Assembly: GCF_000412695.1 (NCBI RefSeq)
Contig: NC_021499.1
Location: forward strand, 5,580,001 to 5,644,000
Source: Pseudomonas resinovorans NBRC 106553
GTDB lineage: Bacteria; Pseudomonadota; Gammaproteobacteria; Pseudomonadales; Pseudomonadaceae
Direction: 5' to 3'
DNA: 64,000 nt
Every line of letters begins with the position of its first letter. The first letter of the stretch is position 1. This document shows, one piece after another, positions 28,214 through 38,087 of the stretch. The notes under the pieces are model-generated. The model saw only the letters and a list, made by a program, of their open reading frames with translations, made no database searches and was not told the DNA's origin. The position numbers were made by a program, and so were the translations under genes.

Positions 28214-29140
28214 TTAGTCGGTTCCGGGGGCGAGCAACAGGTTGGGCGCACGACGCAGGTAGCCTTCGTCCGCCAGGCACAGGTCGAGGTCGAGGCTGGC
28301 CAGGTCGTCGGCCTGGGCTTCGGCGTCGGGGTCGAACTCCAGGTAGCACTGCTTGAGGTAGCCCTGGCAGTTGGGGCAGGCCTCGGCGCGGATGGGTGCC
28401 TGTTCTCCGCTCACGCCCTCGCGTTCGAGGGAGAGGTGGGCCAGGTGCTTGCTCTCCTGGCAGTGGCTGCACTTGAGGCGCACGAAGTGCCATTCGCAGG
28501 AGCACAGGGAGCAGGCGAGGTAGCGCAAGCCATTGTGCTTGCCGCGATGGCGGATCATCCCGCTCACGGGCGGCGAACCGCAGGCCGGGCAGAGAGCCGT
28601 GGCTTCGCTTTCCACCAGGAAGCCGTCCGGCAGGCTCAGCAGCCAATGACTGAACGCCACTTGCAGGGCGGCGCCGACGAAGGGCGCCAGGGCCGGCGGG
28701 ATCAGGTCGTACTGGCCACTGAGCAGGCCCACGCCCCAGGTCTTGCGTTGCCCGGCATCGGCTTCTCGCAACTGGCTGATGGCCTGGGCCACCTCGGGAT
28801 TGGGCGCCTGGAAGCGGGCCAGTAACGCATCGAGAACCGCCAGCCAGCCATCGGCACGCACCAGGGCCTCGAAGGCGAACGGCGGCATGCCGTGTTCGCG
28901 GCTGCGGGCCAGCGCTTCGGGAGCCGGGCCGGGTAGCGCGGGCGGGTTGTCCAGCACCGCTTGCTGGGCATCGCAGAGGGCGGCCACCAGCAGCAGGTAG
29001 CCGGCCAACGGATGGCCGGCGGCGAGGCGGCGCAGGCGGGCGGCGCGCACGCTGAACAGGTCGTGTCCGGGCAGGTGGAGGAAGGGCGGGATATTGGCGG
29101 CGGCCTCTATCTGGCCGGGTTCGAGTATCTGGCCTGACAC
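28214..29140 (-). CDS. fdhE: Formate dehydrogenase accessory protein FdhE
   Basis: This cytosolic factor is required for active respiratory formate dehydrogenase. It carries iron and shows four CxxC pairs: CPACG, CSLC, CSHC and CPNC. I chose the GTG at 29140 because AAGGAG lies 6 bp upstream. This gives 308 residues, equal to the E. coli protein, whereas the longer ATG forms would read through that ribosome site. It sits between fdnI and selA in the same direction, in one transcription unit with the enzyme it matures. Confidence 0.93.
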   Translation of the reverse strand: MSGQILEPGQIEAAANIPPFLHLPGHDLFSVRAARLRRLAAGHPLAGYLLLVAALCDAQQAVLDNPPALPGPAPEALARSREHGMPPFAFEALVRADGWLAVLDALLARFQAPNPEVAQAISQLREADAGQRKTWGVGLLSGQYDLIPPALAPFVGAALQVAFSHWLLSLPDGFLVESEATALCPACGSPPVSGMIRHRGKHNGLRYLACSLCSCEWHFVRLKCSHCQESKHLAHLSLEREGVSGEQAPIRAEACPNCQGYLKQCYLEFDPDAEAQADDLASLDLDLCLADEGYLRRAPNLLLAPGTD

Positions 29141-29193
29141 GCAGGACTCCTTGTTGGTGATGGAACAGGACATTGGGCGGCAGGGACGCCCTT

Positions 29194-29215
29194 GGCGAAT
29201 GAATTCGCCCCTACA
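29194..29215. repeat. REP-like palindrome between fdhE and fdnI
   Basis: GGCGAATGAATTCGCCCCTACA is the same short element as at about 4719 and 10611. It may modulate expression between the enzyme genes and the downstream fdhE-sel genes. Confidence 0.6.
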
Positions 29216-29236
29216 CAAACGGTCCCCGGCAGCAGT

Positions 29237-29869
29237 TCAGTGCTTGCCGCCCTCCTCCTTGCTGACTTCCTTGTACCAGGCGCCGTGGTGCTTGCGTGCC
29301 CAGGCGCGGCTGACCCAGCCGTGGAGCATGGCGCTGATGGAGCCCTTGATCCAGATGCCGGCGTAGATGTGGACGATGATGCTGCAGATCAGCACCCAGG
29401 CGGCGAAGGCATGCAGCAAGGCGGAGATGCGGATCAGCTCGATGCCGAAGAGGTGGCTGAAGTACTGCCGCCAGATCACCACGCCGGTGGCCAGCAGCAC
29501 CAGCATGCAGAGCAGCAGCACCCAGAAGAGGATCTTCTGCCCGGCGTTGTAGCGGCCGACTTCCGGCAGCTTGTCCTCGCGGTTGTTGACCACGTCCTTC
29601 CACTGCTTCAGCCATTGGCCGTCGGCCTTCTCCCAGCGGTTGTGATGGGCGAAGCGCATGGCCAGCCAGATGAAGAAGATGAACATGGCCACGCCGAGGA
29701 AGGGGTGGAGGATGCGCGTCCAGGGCCCGCCCCCGAAGAAGTTGCTGAGCCAGAACAGCGAGGGGTGGAACAGCGCCAGGCCGGAGAGCCCGGCCAGGAA
29801 GAACAGGATGGCCACCGCCCAGTGATTGCTGCGCTCGGAGGGGGTGTAGCGTTCGATGTCTTTGTTCAT
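29237..29869 (-). CDS. fdnI: Formate dehydrogenase cytochrome b556 subunit FdnI/FdoI
   Basis: This is the membrane subunit that passes electrons from the iron-sulfur subunit to the quinone pool. The 210-residue protein has four membrane helices and haem-ligand histidines in the expected places (NHWAVAILFF, RILHPFLGV, LLHAFAAWVLICSIIVHIYAGIW). The start MNKDIERYTPSERSNHW follows an AGGAG site. It is downstream of fdnH, with a GC-rich hairpin in the 68-bp gap. Confidence 0.94.
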   Translation of the reverse strand: MNKDIERYTPSERSNHWAVAILFFLAGLSGLALFHPSLFWLSNFFGGGPWTRILHPFLGVAMFIFFIWLAMRFAHHNRWEKADGQWLKQWKDVVNNREDKLPEVGRYNAGQKILFWVLLLCMLVLLATGVVIWRQYFSHLFGIELIRISALLHAFAAWVLICSIIVHIYAGIWIKGSISAMLHGWVSRAWARKHHGAWYKEVSKEEGGKH

Positions 29870-29898
29870 GTCTGGCTCCTGGTGGGGTGGAATTCCCT

Positions 29899-29929
29899 CA
29901 CCCCAGCCCTCTCCCAAGGGGAGAGGGGG
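29899..29929. repeat. GC-rich hairpin between fdnH and fdnI
   Basis: The gap holds CCCTCTCCC and GGGGAGAGGG separated by two bases, within the common Pseudomonas intergenic text 'ccctcaccccagccctctccc'. It has no T-run and is more likely a dispersed repeat than a terminator. Confidence 0.5.
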
Positions 29930-29937
29930 CGTTCATC

Positions 29938-30864
29938 TCAACTCGGTGATTTCGGGTCGAATTCCCGTACCGATGGATCGACCTTGTGCACCGTCGCATC
30001 GCCCTGCGGCGCCTCGTCCTCCTCCACCCGGTTCGGGCCGACCCGTACGTAGTGGAAGAAGCCGAACAGCGCCACCAGCCCCATACCCAGCAACGCCAGG
30101 GGCTTGGTCACGCCCTTCCACAGGCTGACCATGGGGCTGATGCCCGGATCGTCCGGCAGGCCGGCGTAGAGCGAGGGCCGGTCGGCGTGGTGCAGCACGT
30201 ACATGACGTGGGTGCCGCCAACGCCCTGCGGGTCGTAGAGGCCGGCGTTCTCGAAGCCACGGGACTTGAGGTCGACGATGCGTTCGGCGGCGTGTTCCTT
30301 CATGTCCTCCTTGCTGCCGAAGACGATGGCGCCGGTGGGGCAGGTCTTCACGCAGGCCGGCTCCAGCCCCACCGACACGCGGTCGGAGCACAGGCTGCAC
30401 TTGTAGGCCTTGTGGTCCTTCTGCGAGATGCGCGGGATGTTGAAGGGGCAGCCGGTGATGCAGTAACCGCAGCCGATGCACTTGTCCTGGTTGAAGTCGA
30501 CGATGCCGTTGGCGTACTTGACGATGGCGCCAGGGCTCGGGCAGGCCGCGAGGCAGCCCGGCTCGGCGCAGTGCATGCAGCCGTCCTTGCGGATCAGCCA
30601 TTCGAGGTTGCCGGCGTCGCTCTCGTACTCGGTGAAGCGCATCACGGTCCAGGACTCGGCCGTGAGGTCCATGGGGTTGTCGTAGACGCCGTGGTTGTGG
30701 CCCACCTCGTCGCGAAGCTCGTTCCACTCCGAACAGGCCACCTGGCAGGCCTTGCAGCCGATGCACTTGGAGACGTCGATCAGCTTGGCCACGTCGTCCA
30801 TCTGGCGCACGGAGGGCATGGGCGTGGTGGTGGCGGAGCGGGCGATGATGTCTTGCGATGCCAT
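29938..30864 (-). CDS. fdnH: Formate dehydrogenase iron-sulfur subunit FdnH/FdoH
   Basis: This periplasm-facing electron-transfer subunit carries four [4Fe-4S] clusters. In its 308 residues the cysteine clusters [35 protein letters not shown] and [20 protein letters not shown] are all complete. One membrane helix near the C-terminus ([19 protein letters not shown]) anchors it. It lies 11 bp downstream of fdnG and is co-transcribed with it. Confidence 0.95.
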   Translation of the reverse strand: MASQDIIARSATTTPMPSVRQMDDVAKLIDVSKCIGCKACQVACSEWNELRDEVGHNHGVYDNPMDLTAESWTVMRFTEYESDAGNLEWLIRKDGCMHCAEPGCLAACPSPGAIVKYANGIVDFNQDKCIGCGYCITGCPFNIPRISQKDHKAYKCSLCSDRVSVGLEPACVKTCPTGAIVFGSKEDMKEHAAERIVDLKSRGFENAGLYDPQGVGGTHVMYVLHHADRPSLYAGLPDDPGISPMVSLWKGVTKPLALLGMGLVALFGFFHYVRVGPNRVEEDEAPQGDATVHKVDPSVREFDPKSPS

Positions 30865-30875
30865 GGCTCAGCTCC

Positions 30876-33800
30876 TTATGCCTTTTCCACTTTGACCAGG
30901 AACGACTTGAACTCCGGGGTCTGCGTGTTTCCATCGCCGACGAAGGGGGTCAAGGTGTTGGTCAGGTAGCCGTTGCGCGCGAGGCCAGAGAAGCCCCAGT
31001 GCAGTGGGATGCCGACCTGGTGCACGGTCTTGCCGTCCACCGTCAGGGGCTTGAGACGCTTGGTCACCACCGCCACCGCCTTGATGTAGCCGCGGTTGGA
31101 GGAGACCTTGACCCGCTCGCCGGCGACGATGCCCAGCTCGTTGGCGAGCACTTCGCTGATCTCGACGAACTGCTCGGGCTGGGTGATGGCGTTCAACTTG
31201 CAGTGCTTGGTCCAGAAGTGGAAATGCTCGGTGAGGCGGTAGGTGGTGGCCGCATAGGGGAACTCGTCGGCCTTGCCGAGCATTTCCCAGTCGCCCTTGA
31301 ATATCCGCGCCGCCGGATTGTTGGTGACCTTGGCGTGCTCCGGGTGCAGGGGGTTGCGCCCGATGGGGGTCTCGAAGGGTTCGTAGTGCTCGGGGAAGGG
31401 GCCTTCGTTCATCTTGTCGAGGGCGAAGAAACGCGCCACACCCTCGGGGTTCATGATGAAGGGGCTCATTCCGGCCTCGGGCGGGGAGTCGGCCTTGAAG
31501 TCGGGCACATCCGTGCCGCCCCAGGCCTTGCCGTTCCACCACACCAGGCGCTTCTTCTCCGGGTTCCAGGGTTTGCCGGCGAGGTCGGCGGACGCGCGGT
31601 TGTAGAGGATGCGCCGGTTGGCCGGCCAAGCCCAAGCCCAGCCCAGGGTCTGGCCCATGGCATGGGGGTCGGCGTTGTCGCGGCGGGCCATCTGGTTGCC
31701 GGCGGCGGTCCAGCTACCGGCGAAGATCCAGCAGCCGCTGGCGGTGCTGCCGTCGTCACGCAACACCGCGAAGCCCGGCAACTGCTCGCCGGCCTTGAGC
31801 AGCAACGCGCCGCTGGCCGGGTCGTTGAGGTCGGCCAGGGCGCGGCCGTTGAACTCGCGGGCGATCTCGTCGGGGCCCGGTTCGTCGGGACGCAGGTAGT
31901 TCCAGTCCAGGCCCAGGATCGGGTCGGGGAAGGCACCGCCGTCCTTGGTATAGGCCGCGCGCAGGCGATGCAGCAGCCCGCCCATGATGGCGATGTCGGT
32001 ACGCGCCTGGCCGGGCGGCTCGGCGCCCTTCCAGTGCCATTGCAGCCAGCGTCCGCTGTTGACCAGCGAGCCGTCCTCCTCGGCGAAGCAGCTGGTGGGC
32101 AGGCGGAACACCGTGGTCTGGATGCTGGCGGTGTCGACGTCGTTGAACTCGCCGGCGTTGCGCCAGAACTCCGAGGTCTCGGTGGCCAGCGGGTCCATGA
32201 CCACCAGGAACTTCAGCTTGCCGAGGCTGGCGACCACCTTGGCCTTGTTGGGGAACGAGGCGATGGGGTTGAAGCCCTGGCAGAAGTAACCGTTGACCTT
32301 GCCCTGGTGCATCATGTCGAAGTAGCGAAGCACGTCGTAGGCCGGCACGTCGAGCTTGGGCAGCCAGTCGTAGCACCAGTTGTTCTCGACGGTGGCCGCC
32401 TTGCCGAACCAGGACTTCATCAGGCTGACGTGGAACTTGGGATAGTTCTGCCAGTAGGAAAGCTGCCCCGGCCGCACCGGCTTGCTGGTGCGCTTGTCGA
32501 TGTAGGCGGCGTAGTCCTGCTCGGCGTCGCTGGCCAGGGTGAGGTAGCCCGGCAGGGAGTTGGAGAGCAGGCCGAGGTCGGTCAGGCCCTGGATGTTGGA
32601 GTGGCCGCGCAGGGCGTTCATGCCGCCGCCGGGCATGCCGATGTTGCCCAGCAGCAGCTGCACCATGGCGCCGGTGCGGATCATCTGCGAGCCCACCGAG
32701 TGCTGGGTCCAGCCCAGGGCATACATGACGGTCATGGTCTTGCGCGGGTCGGAGGTTTCCGCCACCAGGCCCCAGACCTGATCCAGCTGCGCCTTGGGCG
32801 TGCCGCAGATGCTGCTCACCAGGTCCGGCGTGTAGCGGCTGTAGTGCTGCTTCATCAGCTGGAACACGCAACGCGGGTCCTGCAGCGTGGGGTCGCTGCG
32901 CACGAAGCCGTCCTCGCCCTTGGCGTAGCTCCAGCTGGCCTTGTCGGTATAGGCGCGCTTGGCCTCGTCGTAGCCGTTGAACAGGCCGTCCTCGAAGCTG
33001 AAGCCCTCGTTCACGATGAAGGACGCGTCGGTGTAGTTGCGCACATACTCGTGCTGGATCCGATCGTGGCTGATCAGGTGGTTGATCAGGCCGCCGAGGA
33101 AGGCGATGTCGGTACCGGTGCGGATCGGCGCGTAGTAGTCGGCCACCGAGGCCGAACGGGTGAAGCGCGGATCGACCACGATCAACCGGGCGTTGTTATG
33201 CGCCTTGGCTTCGGTTACCCATTTGAAGCCACAGGGGTGGGCTTCGGCAGCGTTGCCACCCATGATCAGCACCAGATCGGCATTCTTGATGTCGGTCCAG
33301 TGGTTGGTCATGGCTCCACGGCCAAACGTCGGGGCAAGACCTGCCACCGTCGGGCCATGTCAGACACGTGCTTGGTTATCGAACCCCAGCATGCCCAGGG
33401 AACGCACCACCTTGTGGGTGATGTAGCCCGCTTCGTTGGAGGAAGCCGATGCGGCGAGGAAGCCCGTGGTCAGCCAGCGGTTCACGGTCTGGCCCTGGTC
33501 GTTCTTCTCGATGAAGTTGGCGTCGCGGTCGGCCTTCATCAGCGTGGCGATGCGGTCCAGCGCCTCGTCCCAGCCGACACGCTTCCACTCGTTGGAGCCG
33601 GGCTCGCGGACCTCGGGGTACTTGAGGCGGCTGGGGCTGTGGACGAAGTCCAGCAGGCCCGCGCCCTTCGGACAGAGGGTGCCGCGATTCACCGGGTGGT
33701 CGGCGTCGCCCTCGATGTGAATGATGTTCTGCGCGACGTTCTTCGCCGCATCCCCCTGGCTGTGCATGATCAGGCCGCAGCCGACCGAGCAGTAGGGGCA

Positions 33801-33950
33801 GGTATTACGTGTCTCGATGGTGCGCGCCAATCTGAAATGGCGTACCTGGTCGGCGAAAGCTTCTGGGGGCGCTACTCCCAGAGCCGCCAGGCTCGATCCT
33901 CCAAGGCCCACGGCACAGACCTTGAAGAACTGTCGACGGTTCATGTCCAT
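30876..33950 (-). CDS. fdnG: Formate dehydrogenase catalytic subunit, selenoprotein with in-frame UGA
   Basis: This periplasmic molybdenum/tungsten bis-MGD enzyme oxidises formate to CO2. The Tat signal (MNRRQFFKV) is followed by the [4Fe-4S] ligands CPYCSVGC. The TGA at 33362-33360 is codon 197 and interrupts NQARV-U-HGPTVAGLAPTFGRG, exactly where E. coli FdnG and FdoG have selenocysteine. A SECIS hairpin follows. Reading through gives 1,024 residues, the usual length. The nearby selA, selB and selC genes supply decoding. Splitting it into two genes of 196 and about 823 residues would be an error. Confidence 0.96.
33318..33362 (-). promoter_or_regulatory. Bacterial SECIS element after the fdnG UGA
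   Basis: Directly 3' of the Sec codon (33362-33360), GGCA (33345-33342) and TGCC (33336-33333) form a stem with the loop GGTCT (33341-33337). That loop is also found in the E. coli fdhF SECIS bound by SelB. Outer pairing includes GGC/GCC segments on both sides. Confidence 0.88.
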
Positions 33951-34270
33951 CGTGTTCTCCCTTATCAGGCAAGCCGCCCGGTACTCGGCCGGGCATATCC
34001 TTTAAGAGGGTAGTCAGAATCGAGGGTAATGCCAGATTGCCGGCCCCGTGCAGGGCCTTTCCTACCGCGTGGAGCCGGCCCTCGCGAATGAACGCTCTGT
34101 CAAATCTCGCACCGAAATCCTGGAACCTGCCAGGCCTTATCTTCGGGTAACTCGGCGAGTTCCACATAACCCAGAGCATCTGCCTACGAGCTGGCTCACA
34201 TCGTCATACGCACACTCACCCGGGGCCGCCTCGGGCATACTACGCGCCCCCTGATTTTCCGGAGATCGCC
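33951..34270. other. Upstream region of the formate dehydrogenase operon, no gene seen
   Basis: This 320-bp interval separates fdnG from the divergent YdcZ-like gene. It should hold the fdn promoter. I see no clear Anr/Fnr box (TTGAT-N4-ATCAA) and no open frame with coding character. Confidence 0.5.
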
Positions 34271-34723
34271 ATGCCTCAGCCTCAGGTCTGGTGGCTGCTC
34301 GCCCTGCCCTTCGTCGCCGGCGCCTTCCTGCCCCTGCAGGCCGGCATCAACGGCCAGTTGGCCAAACAACTCTCCAGCGTCATGAGCGCGGCCCTGGTGT
34401 CCTTCGTGGTGGGGACCCTGGCCCTGCTCATGGTGGTGCTGATGCAGCGCGAACTGCCGACCTTCGACGCGCTCAAGGGCGTGAGCTGGTGGCAGTGGTG
34501 CGGTGGCCTGCTGGGTGCCGTGTTCATCGCCACCGCCGCCTTCGCCGGCCCGCGCATCGGCGCGCTGCTGTTCATGGTGCTGGTGCTGGCCGGGCAACTG
34601 AGCATGGCGCTGATGCTGGATCACTTCGGCTGGGCCGGTTACCGCGAGGCGCCCATCAGCGCCGGTAAGCTGGCTGGCCTGGCGCTGATCATCGGTGGCG
34701 TCTGGCTCATTCGTCGGGGATGA
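34271..34723 (+). CDS. YdcZ/DUF606-family DMT membrane protein
   Basis: The 150-residue inner-membrane protein has five hydrophobic segments and the family features PLQAGINGQLAKQL near the start and FAGPRIGALLFMVLVLAGQ. It ends with a helix and IRRG. YdcZ-type proteins are half-size drug/metabolite transporters that probably act as dimers. The substrate is not known. It starts with a modest ribosome site (CCGGAGA) and stands alone. Confidence 0.87.
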   Translation: MPQPQVWWLLALPFVAGAFLPLQAGINGQLAKQLSSVMSAALVSFVVGTLALLMVVLMQRELPTFDALKGVSWWQWCGGLLGAVFIATAAFAGPRIGALLFMVLVLAGQLSMALMLDHFGWAGYREAPISAGKLAGLALIIGGVWLIRRG

Positions 34724-34791
34724 ACGGCGGCGATATCAATCTAATGTCATTGCTGATACAGAACGGCTAAGCTCTGCCCGTCGCCGCTGTA

Positions 34792-34805
34792 TTTGTGATC
34801 ACAAA
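34792..34805. promoter_or_regulatory. 14-bp perfect palindrome at the GGDEF gene start
   Basis: TTTGTGATCACAAA lies two bases before the ATG at 34808, where a ribosome site would be expected. It could be an operator or an RNA hairpin that limits initiation. The TGTGA/TCACA halves lack the 6-bp gap of a CRP/Vfr site. Confidence 0.4.
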
Positions 34806-34807
34806 AG

Positions 34808-35935
34808 ATGACCAACGCCGATCTCCCTCATACGCCGGAGTGTTTCAGCCTCTGGCGCGAAGTGCAGGACACCCGGACACGCACGCGACTCGGCGGCTTC
34901 TACTACCTACTGGCCTGGCTGCTCTGCTGGTTGTTCAGCGCAGCCCCCATGGCGCACCTGACGCTGGGGCTGGCCGGCGGCGCCCTGTTCACCCTGCTGC
35001 TGGCCGCGCGCCTGTTGCACCGCCCGCCCGAACCCGACAGCGAAGCCGAGCTGCAGCGCTGGCTGGACCGCCACTGGGGCATCATCCTGCTGTCGTCCTT
35101 CTGCTGGGGCATGACCCATGCCTGGGTGCTGCTGGCGGACGGTTTCGAGCCCGCGCGGCTGATCGCCACCCTGGCCACGGTGGGCTTCGGCACCGCCATG
35201 GCCTTCAACTTCGCCATGCGCCGACGCCGCGCCGTGCTGGCCATCCTGCTGCTCTACGTGCCGGGGCTGGCGGCCCTGGCGCTGAGTGAAGGCGGCTCCC
35301 GCGCCGAGCTGGTCACCCTGGTCTTCTACCTCAGCTACCTGCTGCTGGCGCTCAACCGCAGCCACCGCGAATACGCCAACATGATCGCCCTGGAGCTGCA
35401 GTTGCTGGAGCAGCGTCAACGCATGGACACCCTGAGCCGTACCGACGGGCTGACCCTGCTGGGCAACCGCTACCAGTTCAACAACCTGTTCCCGGCCATG
35501 TGCGCCAGCGCCCAGCGCCACGGCAGCGAGCTGTCGCTGCTGCTGATGGACATCGACTTCTTCAAGCGAATCAACGACGAGCACGGCCACAGCACCGGCG
35601 ACGCCTGCCTGCGGGCCTTCGGCGAGCGCATGCGCGAGTTCTTCCGTCGCGACAGCGATGCCCTGCTGCGGCTGGGAGGCGAGGAGTTCGGTGTGCTGAT
35701 GCCGGACACCGGCATGGAACAGGCTCGCCAGCTCGCCGAGCAGTTCCGCGAAGACCTGGCCAATCGCGGCTTCCTGCTGGGGGACCAGCATCTGCCGATC
35801 ACCGCCAGCCTGGGCTTGGGGTGCTTCGCCGAGGGCGACCAGGGCAGTGCCGAGACCTTCTTCAAGCGCGTGGACGATGCGCTCTACCGCGCCAAGGCCA
35901 AGGGCCGCGACAGACTGGAGCTGGCCCAGGGCTGA
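34808..35935 (+). CDS. Membrane-anchored diguanylate cyclase (GGDEF)
   Basis: This enzyme makes cyclic di-GMP from two GTP. The first 190 residues hold about six membrane helices with no recognised sensory domain. A short coiled coil and a GGDEF domain follow, with the active site GGEEF and the allosteric I-site RDSD five residues upstream, so product inhibition is likely. The metal site DIDFFKRINDEHGH is intact. There is no strong Shine-Dalgarno; a 14-bp palindrome occupies that position. Confidence 0.92.
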   Translation: MTNADLPHTPECFSLWREVQDTRTRTRLGGFYYLLAWLLCWLFSAAPMAHLTLGLAGGALFTLLLAARLLHRPPEPDSEAELQRWLDRHWGIILLSSFCWGMTHAWVLLADGFEPARLIATLATVGFGTAMAFNFAMRRRRAVLAILLLYVPGLAALALSEGGSRAELVTLVFYLSYLLLALNRSHREYANMIALELQLLEQRQRMDTLSRTDGLTLLGNRYQFNNLFPAMCASAQRHGSELSLLLMDIDFFKRINDEHGHSTGDACLRAFGERMREFFRRDSDALLRLGGEEFGVLMPDTGMEQARQLAEQFREDLANRGFLLGDQHLPITASLGLGCFAEGDQGSAETFFKRVDDALYRAKAKGRDRLELAQG

Positions 35936-35959
35936 GTTCGTCGGAGACTCCAGGCCCTG

Positions 35960-35990
35960 TAGGAGCGATTTCAAACGTGAAATCGCCCTA
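35960..35990. repeat. REP-like palindrome
   Basis: GCGATTTCA (35965-35973) and TGAAATCGC (35978-35986) form a perfect 9-bp stem with loop AACG, flanked by TAGGA and CCCTA. It lies between the convergent cyclase and chemoreceptor genes and may serve as a shared terminator. Confidence 0.65.
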
Positions 35991-36024
35991 CCCCTCTCCC
36001 TGACACGTTCTTATCGCAGCCCCC

Positions 36025-37956
36025 TCACAACCTGAACTTGCCCACCTGCTGCGCCAGGTCACCGGCCAGGCGGCTGAGGGTCCGGCATTCCTCGCGGCAG
36101 TCACGCACCTCGCTGGCGGTGGCGTGGGCCAGGTCGGCGATGCCTTGCACGTTGCGGTTGATTTCCTCGGTCACGGACGACTGTTCCTCGGTAGCCGCCG
36201 CCACCTGGTGGTTCATGTCGCTGATGCGCTCGACCTGATCGGTGATGGCGCCCAAGGACGTCCCGGTGCGCTGGCTGGCCTCGACCCCGGTGCCGGTGGC
36301 GGCCTGGCCGGCATGCATGGAGTTCACCGCGGTATCGGCGCCGTGCTTGAGGCGCTGGATCATCTGCTGGATTTCGTCGGTGGAGGATTGGGTGCGGCTG
36401 GCCAGGGTCCGTACCTCGTCGGCCACCACGGCGAAGCCACGGCCCATCTCACCGGCGCGGGCGGCTTCGATGGCGGCGTTCAGCGCCAGCAGGTTGGTCT
36501 GTTCGGAGATGCCACGGATCACCGCCAGCACCTGGTCGATGGAGGCGACCTGGCTGGCCAGCTCGCTCACCGCCGAGGCGGCCACGCCGATCTCGCTGGA
36601 CATCTTCTCGATGTGCCCCACCGACTGGCCCACCACCTGGCGCGCCTGCAGGGACTCGTCGCGCGCCTGCTGCGAGGCCTGGGCGGCGGCGCCGGCGTTG
36701 CGGGCGATCTCCTGCACGGTGAGCCCCATCTCGTGCACGGCGGTGGCCACCATGTCGGTCATTTCCTGCTGCTGGCCGGCGCGGCTGGCGGTGTTGTCGA
36801 CCACCTGGGCCACCTGGCCGACCACGCCGTGGAGACGCTGGCTGGTGTCCAGCACTTCGCCGATCAGGCTGCGCTGGCTCTCCAGGAAGCGGTTGAAGCC
36901 CCGGGCCAGGTCGCCCAGTTCGTCGGCGCGGGATTCATCCAGGCGCCGGGTCAGGTCGCCGCCACCGCCACCGATCTCCACCAGGGCGGCGGTGACCTGA
37001 TGGATCGGCCGCACCAGCCCACGGGCCAGCACCACCACCAGCAGCAGGCAGAAGCCGAGCACCGCGAAACCGGCCAGGCTGCTGGTCCACATGGCCTTGC
37101 GCGCCTCGGCGTAGATTTCCGCCTCCGGCACTTCGCTGACCAGCTGCCAGCCGAGGCTTTCCAGGGGCCTGGCCAGGGCCAGGTAGTCCTCGCCATCGCG
37201 GCTGAAGCGGATCGCCTTGCCAGGGCTGGCCAGCAGCTCGGCCGCCGCGCCGGCGCCGAACACGTCGCCCAGGCGGGCGCTGCCGTTGAGGGCGGCATCG
37301 GGGTGGACCTTGACGTTGCCCTCGGCGTCCATCAGGAACACCCGGCCACGCTCGCCGAAGCGGAAGTCGCGGATCATCTCGGACATGGCCTGCAGGCTGT
37401 AGCCCAGGCCGGATACACCCAGGGTGCGGCCGTCGCGAACGATGCGCTGGTTGATGAACAGGGTGGGCAGGCGGGTGCCCTTGTCGATGTCGATCTCCAG
37501 CACCCGGTTGCGATCGCTGTCCACCAGCTTGTAGAACCACTGGTTTTCCGGCTGGCTGCGCTCGATGGTCCGCGCCAGGCCATTGCCGGTGAAGTAGTGG
37601 CCGCTGTCGAGCACGGCGATGGAGGTGGTGGTGGCACTCTGCTGGGCGCGCACCCCTTCCAGGTAGCGGGAGAAGGCCTCGGCGCGGGCCGGGTCCTCGC
37701 CGTCAGCCAGCCAGTCCTGCACCAGGGCGTTCTGGGCGATGCCGGCGTTGGCGGTGATGGGTGCCGCCAGCGTGCGTTCCAGGGCGTTGCCTATGGCTTG
37801 TACCCTGGCCGGCAGGGCTTCATCCAGGAGGAAGCGTTCGGTCAGACGGTTCATCAGCACCGAGTAGATGCCGACGACGATGAGGATGCCGGCGAGTAGC
37901 GCCGCGCCCATGCTGAAGATCAGCTGCCACTGAATACTGCGTTGCCAGAGGCGCAT
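36025..37956 (-). CDS. Methyl-accepting chemotaxis protein with dCache-type sensor
   Basis: The 643-residue transducer has a first membrane helix at about residues 12-32. A large periplasmic domain follows with dCache features ([22 protein letters not shown] and [17 protein letters not shown]). A second helix at about 292-312 leads to HAMP and a long signalling hairpin with the conserved tip [32 protein letters not shown]. The ligand is unknown; dCache receptors often bind amino acids or organic acids. There is no C-terminal CheR-tethering pentapeptide. The start follows AAGGAGA. Confidence 0.93.
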   Translation of the reverse strand: MRLWQRSIQWQLIFSMGAALLAGILIVVGIYSVLMNRLTERFLLDEALPARVQAIGNALERTLAAPITANAGIAQNALVQDWLADGEDPARAEAFSRYLEGVRAQQSATTTSIAVLDSGHYFTGNGLARTIERSQPENQWFYKLVDSDRNRVLEIDIDKGTRLPTLFINQRIVRDGRTLGVSGLGYSLQAMSEMIRDFRFGERGRVFLMDAEGNVKVHPDAALNGSARLGDVFGAGAAAELLASPGKAIRFSRDGEDYLALARPLESLGWQLVSEVPEAEIYAEARKAMWTSSLAGFAVLGFCLLLVVVLARGLVRPIHQVTAALVEIGGGGGDLTRRLDESRADELGDLARGFNRFLESQRSLIGEVLDTSQRLHGVVGQVAQVVDNTASRAGQQQEMTDMVATAVHEMGLTVQEIARNAGAAAQASQQARDESLQARQVVGQSVGHIEKMSSEIGVAASAVSELASQVASIDQVLAVIRGISEQTNLLALNAAIEAARAGEMGRGFAVVADEVRTLASRTQSSTDEIQQMIQRLKHGADTAVNSMHAGQAATGTGVEASQRTGTSLGAITDQVERISDMNHQVAAATEEQSSVTEEINRNVQGIADLAHATASEVRDCREECRTLSRLAGDLAQQVGKFRL

Positions 37957-38087
37957 GGAGTGGTCTCCTTGGAATACTTGTTAGGGGCGAGACGGGGCGG
38001 GAAATTGTATACAAACCAATCGACAGATTTCTCGCTTTTTGCCAACAAAGCCTATCGGCGCGCAACGGGAAAAACTTGAGCGATCGG

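Noticed and set aside
30876..33950. fdnG as a pseudogene split by a nonsense codon
   Set aside because: The TGA falls at the known selenocysteine position, a SECIS hairpin follows, and selA, selB and selC are encoded nearby.
30858..34013. A 1,051-codon plus-strand frame across the formate dehydrogenase genes
   Set aside because: It is antisense to fdnG, whose motifs and Tat signal are clear. The frame has no recognisable domain and low-complexity composition.
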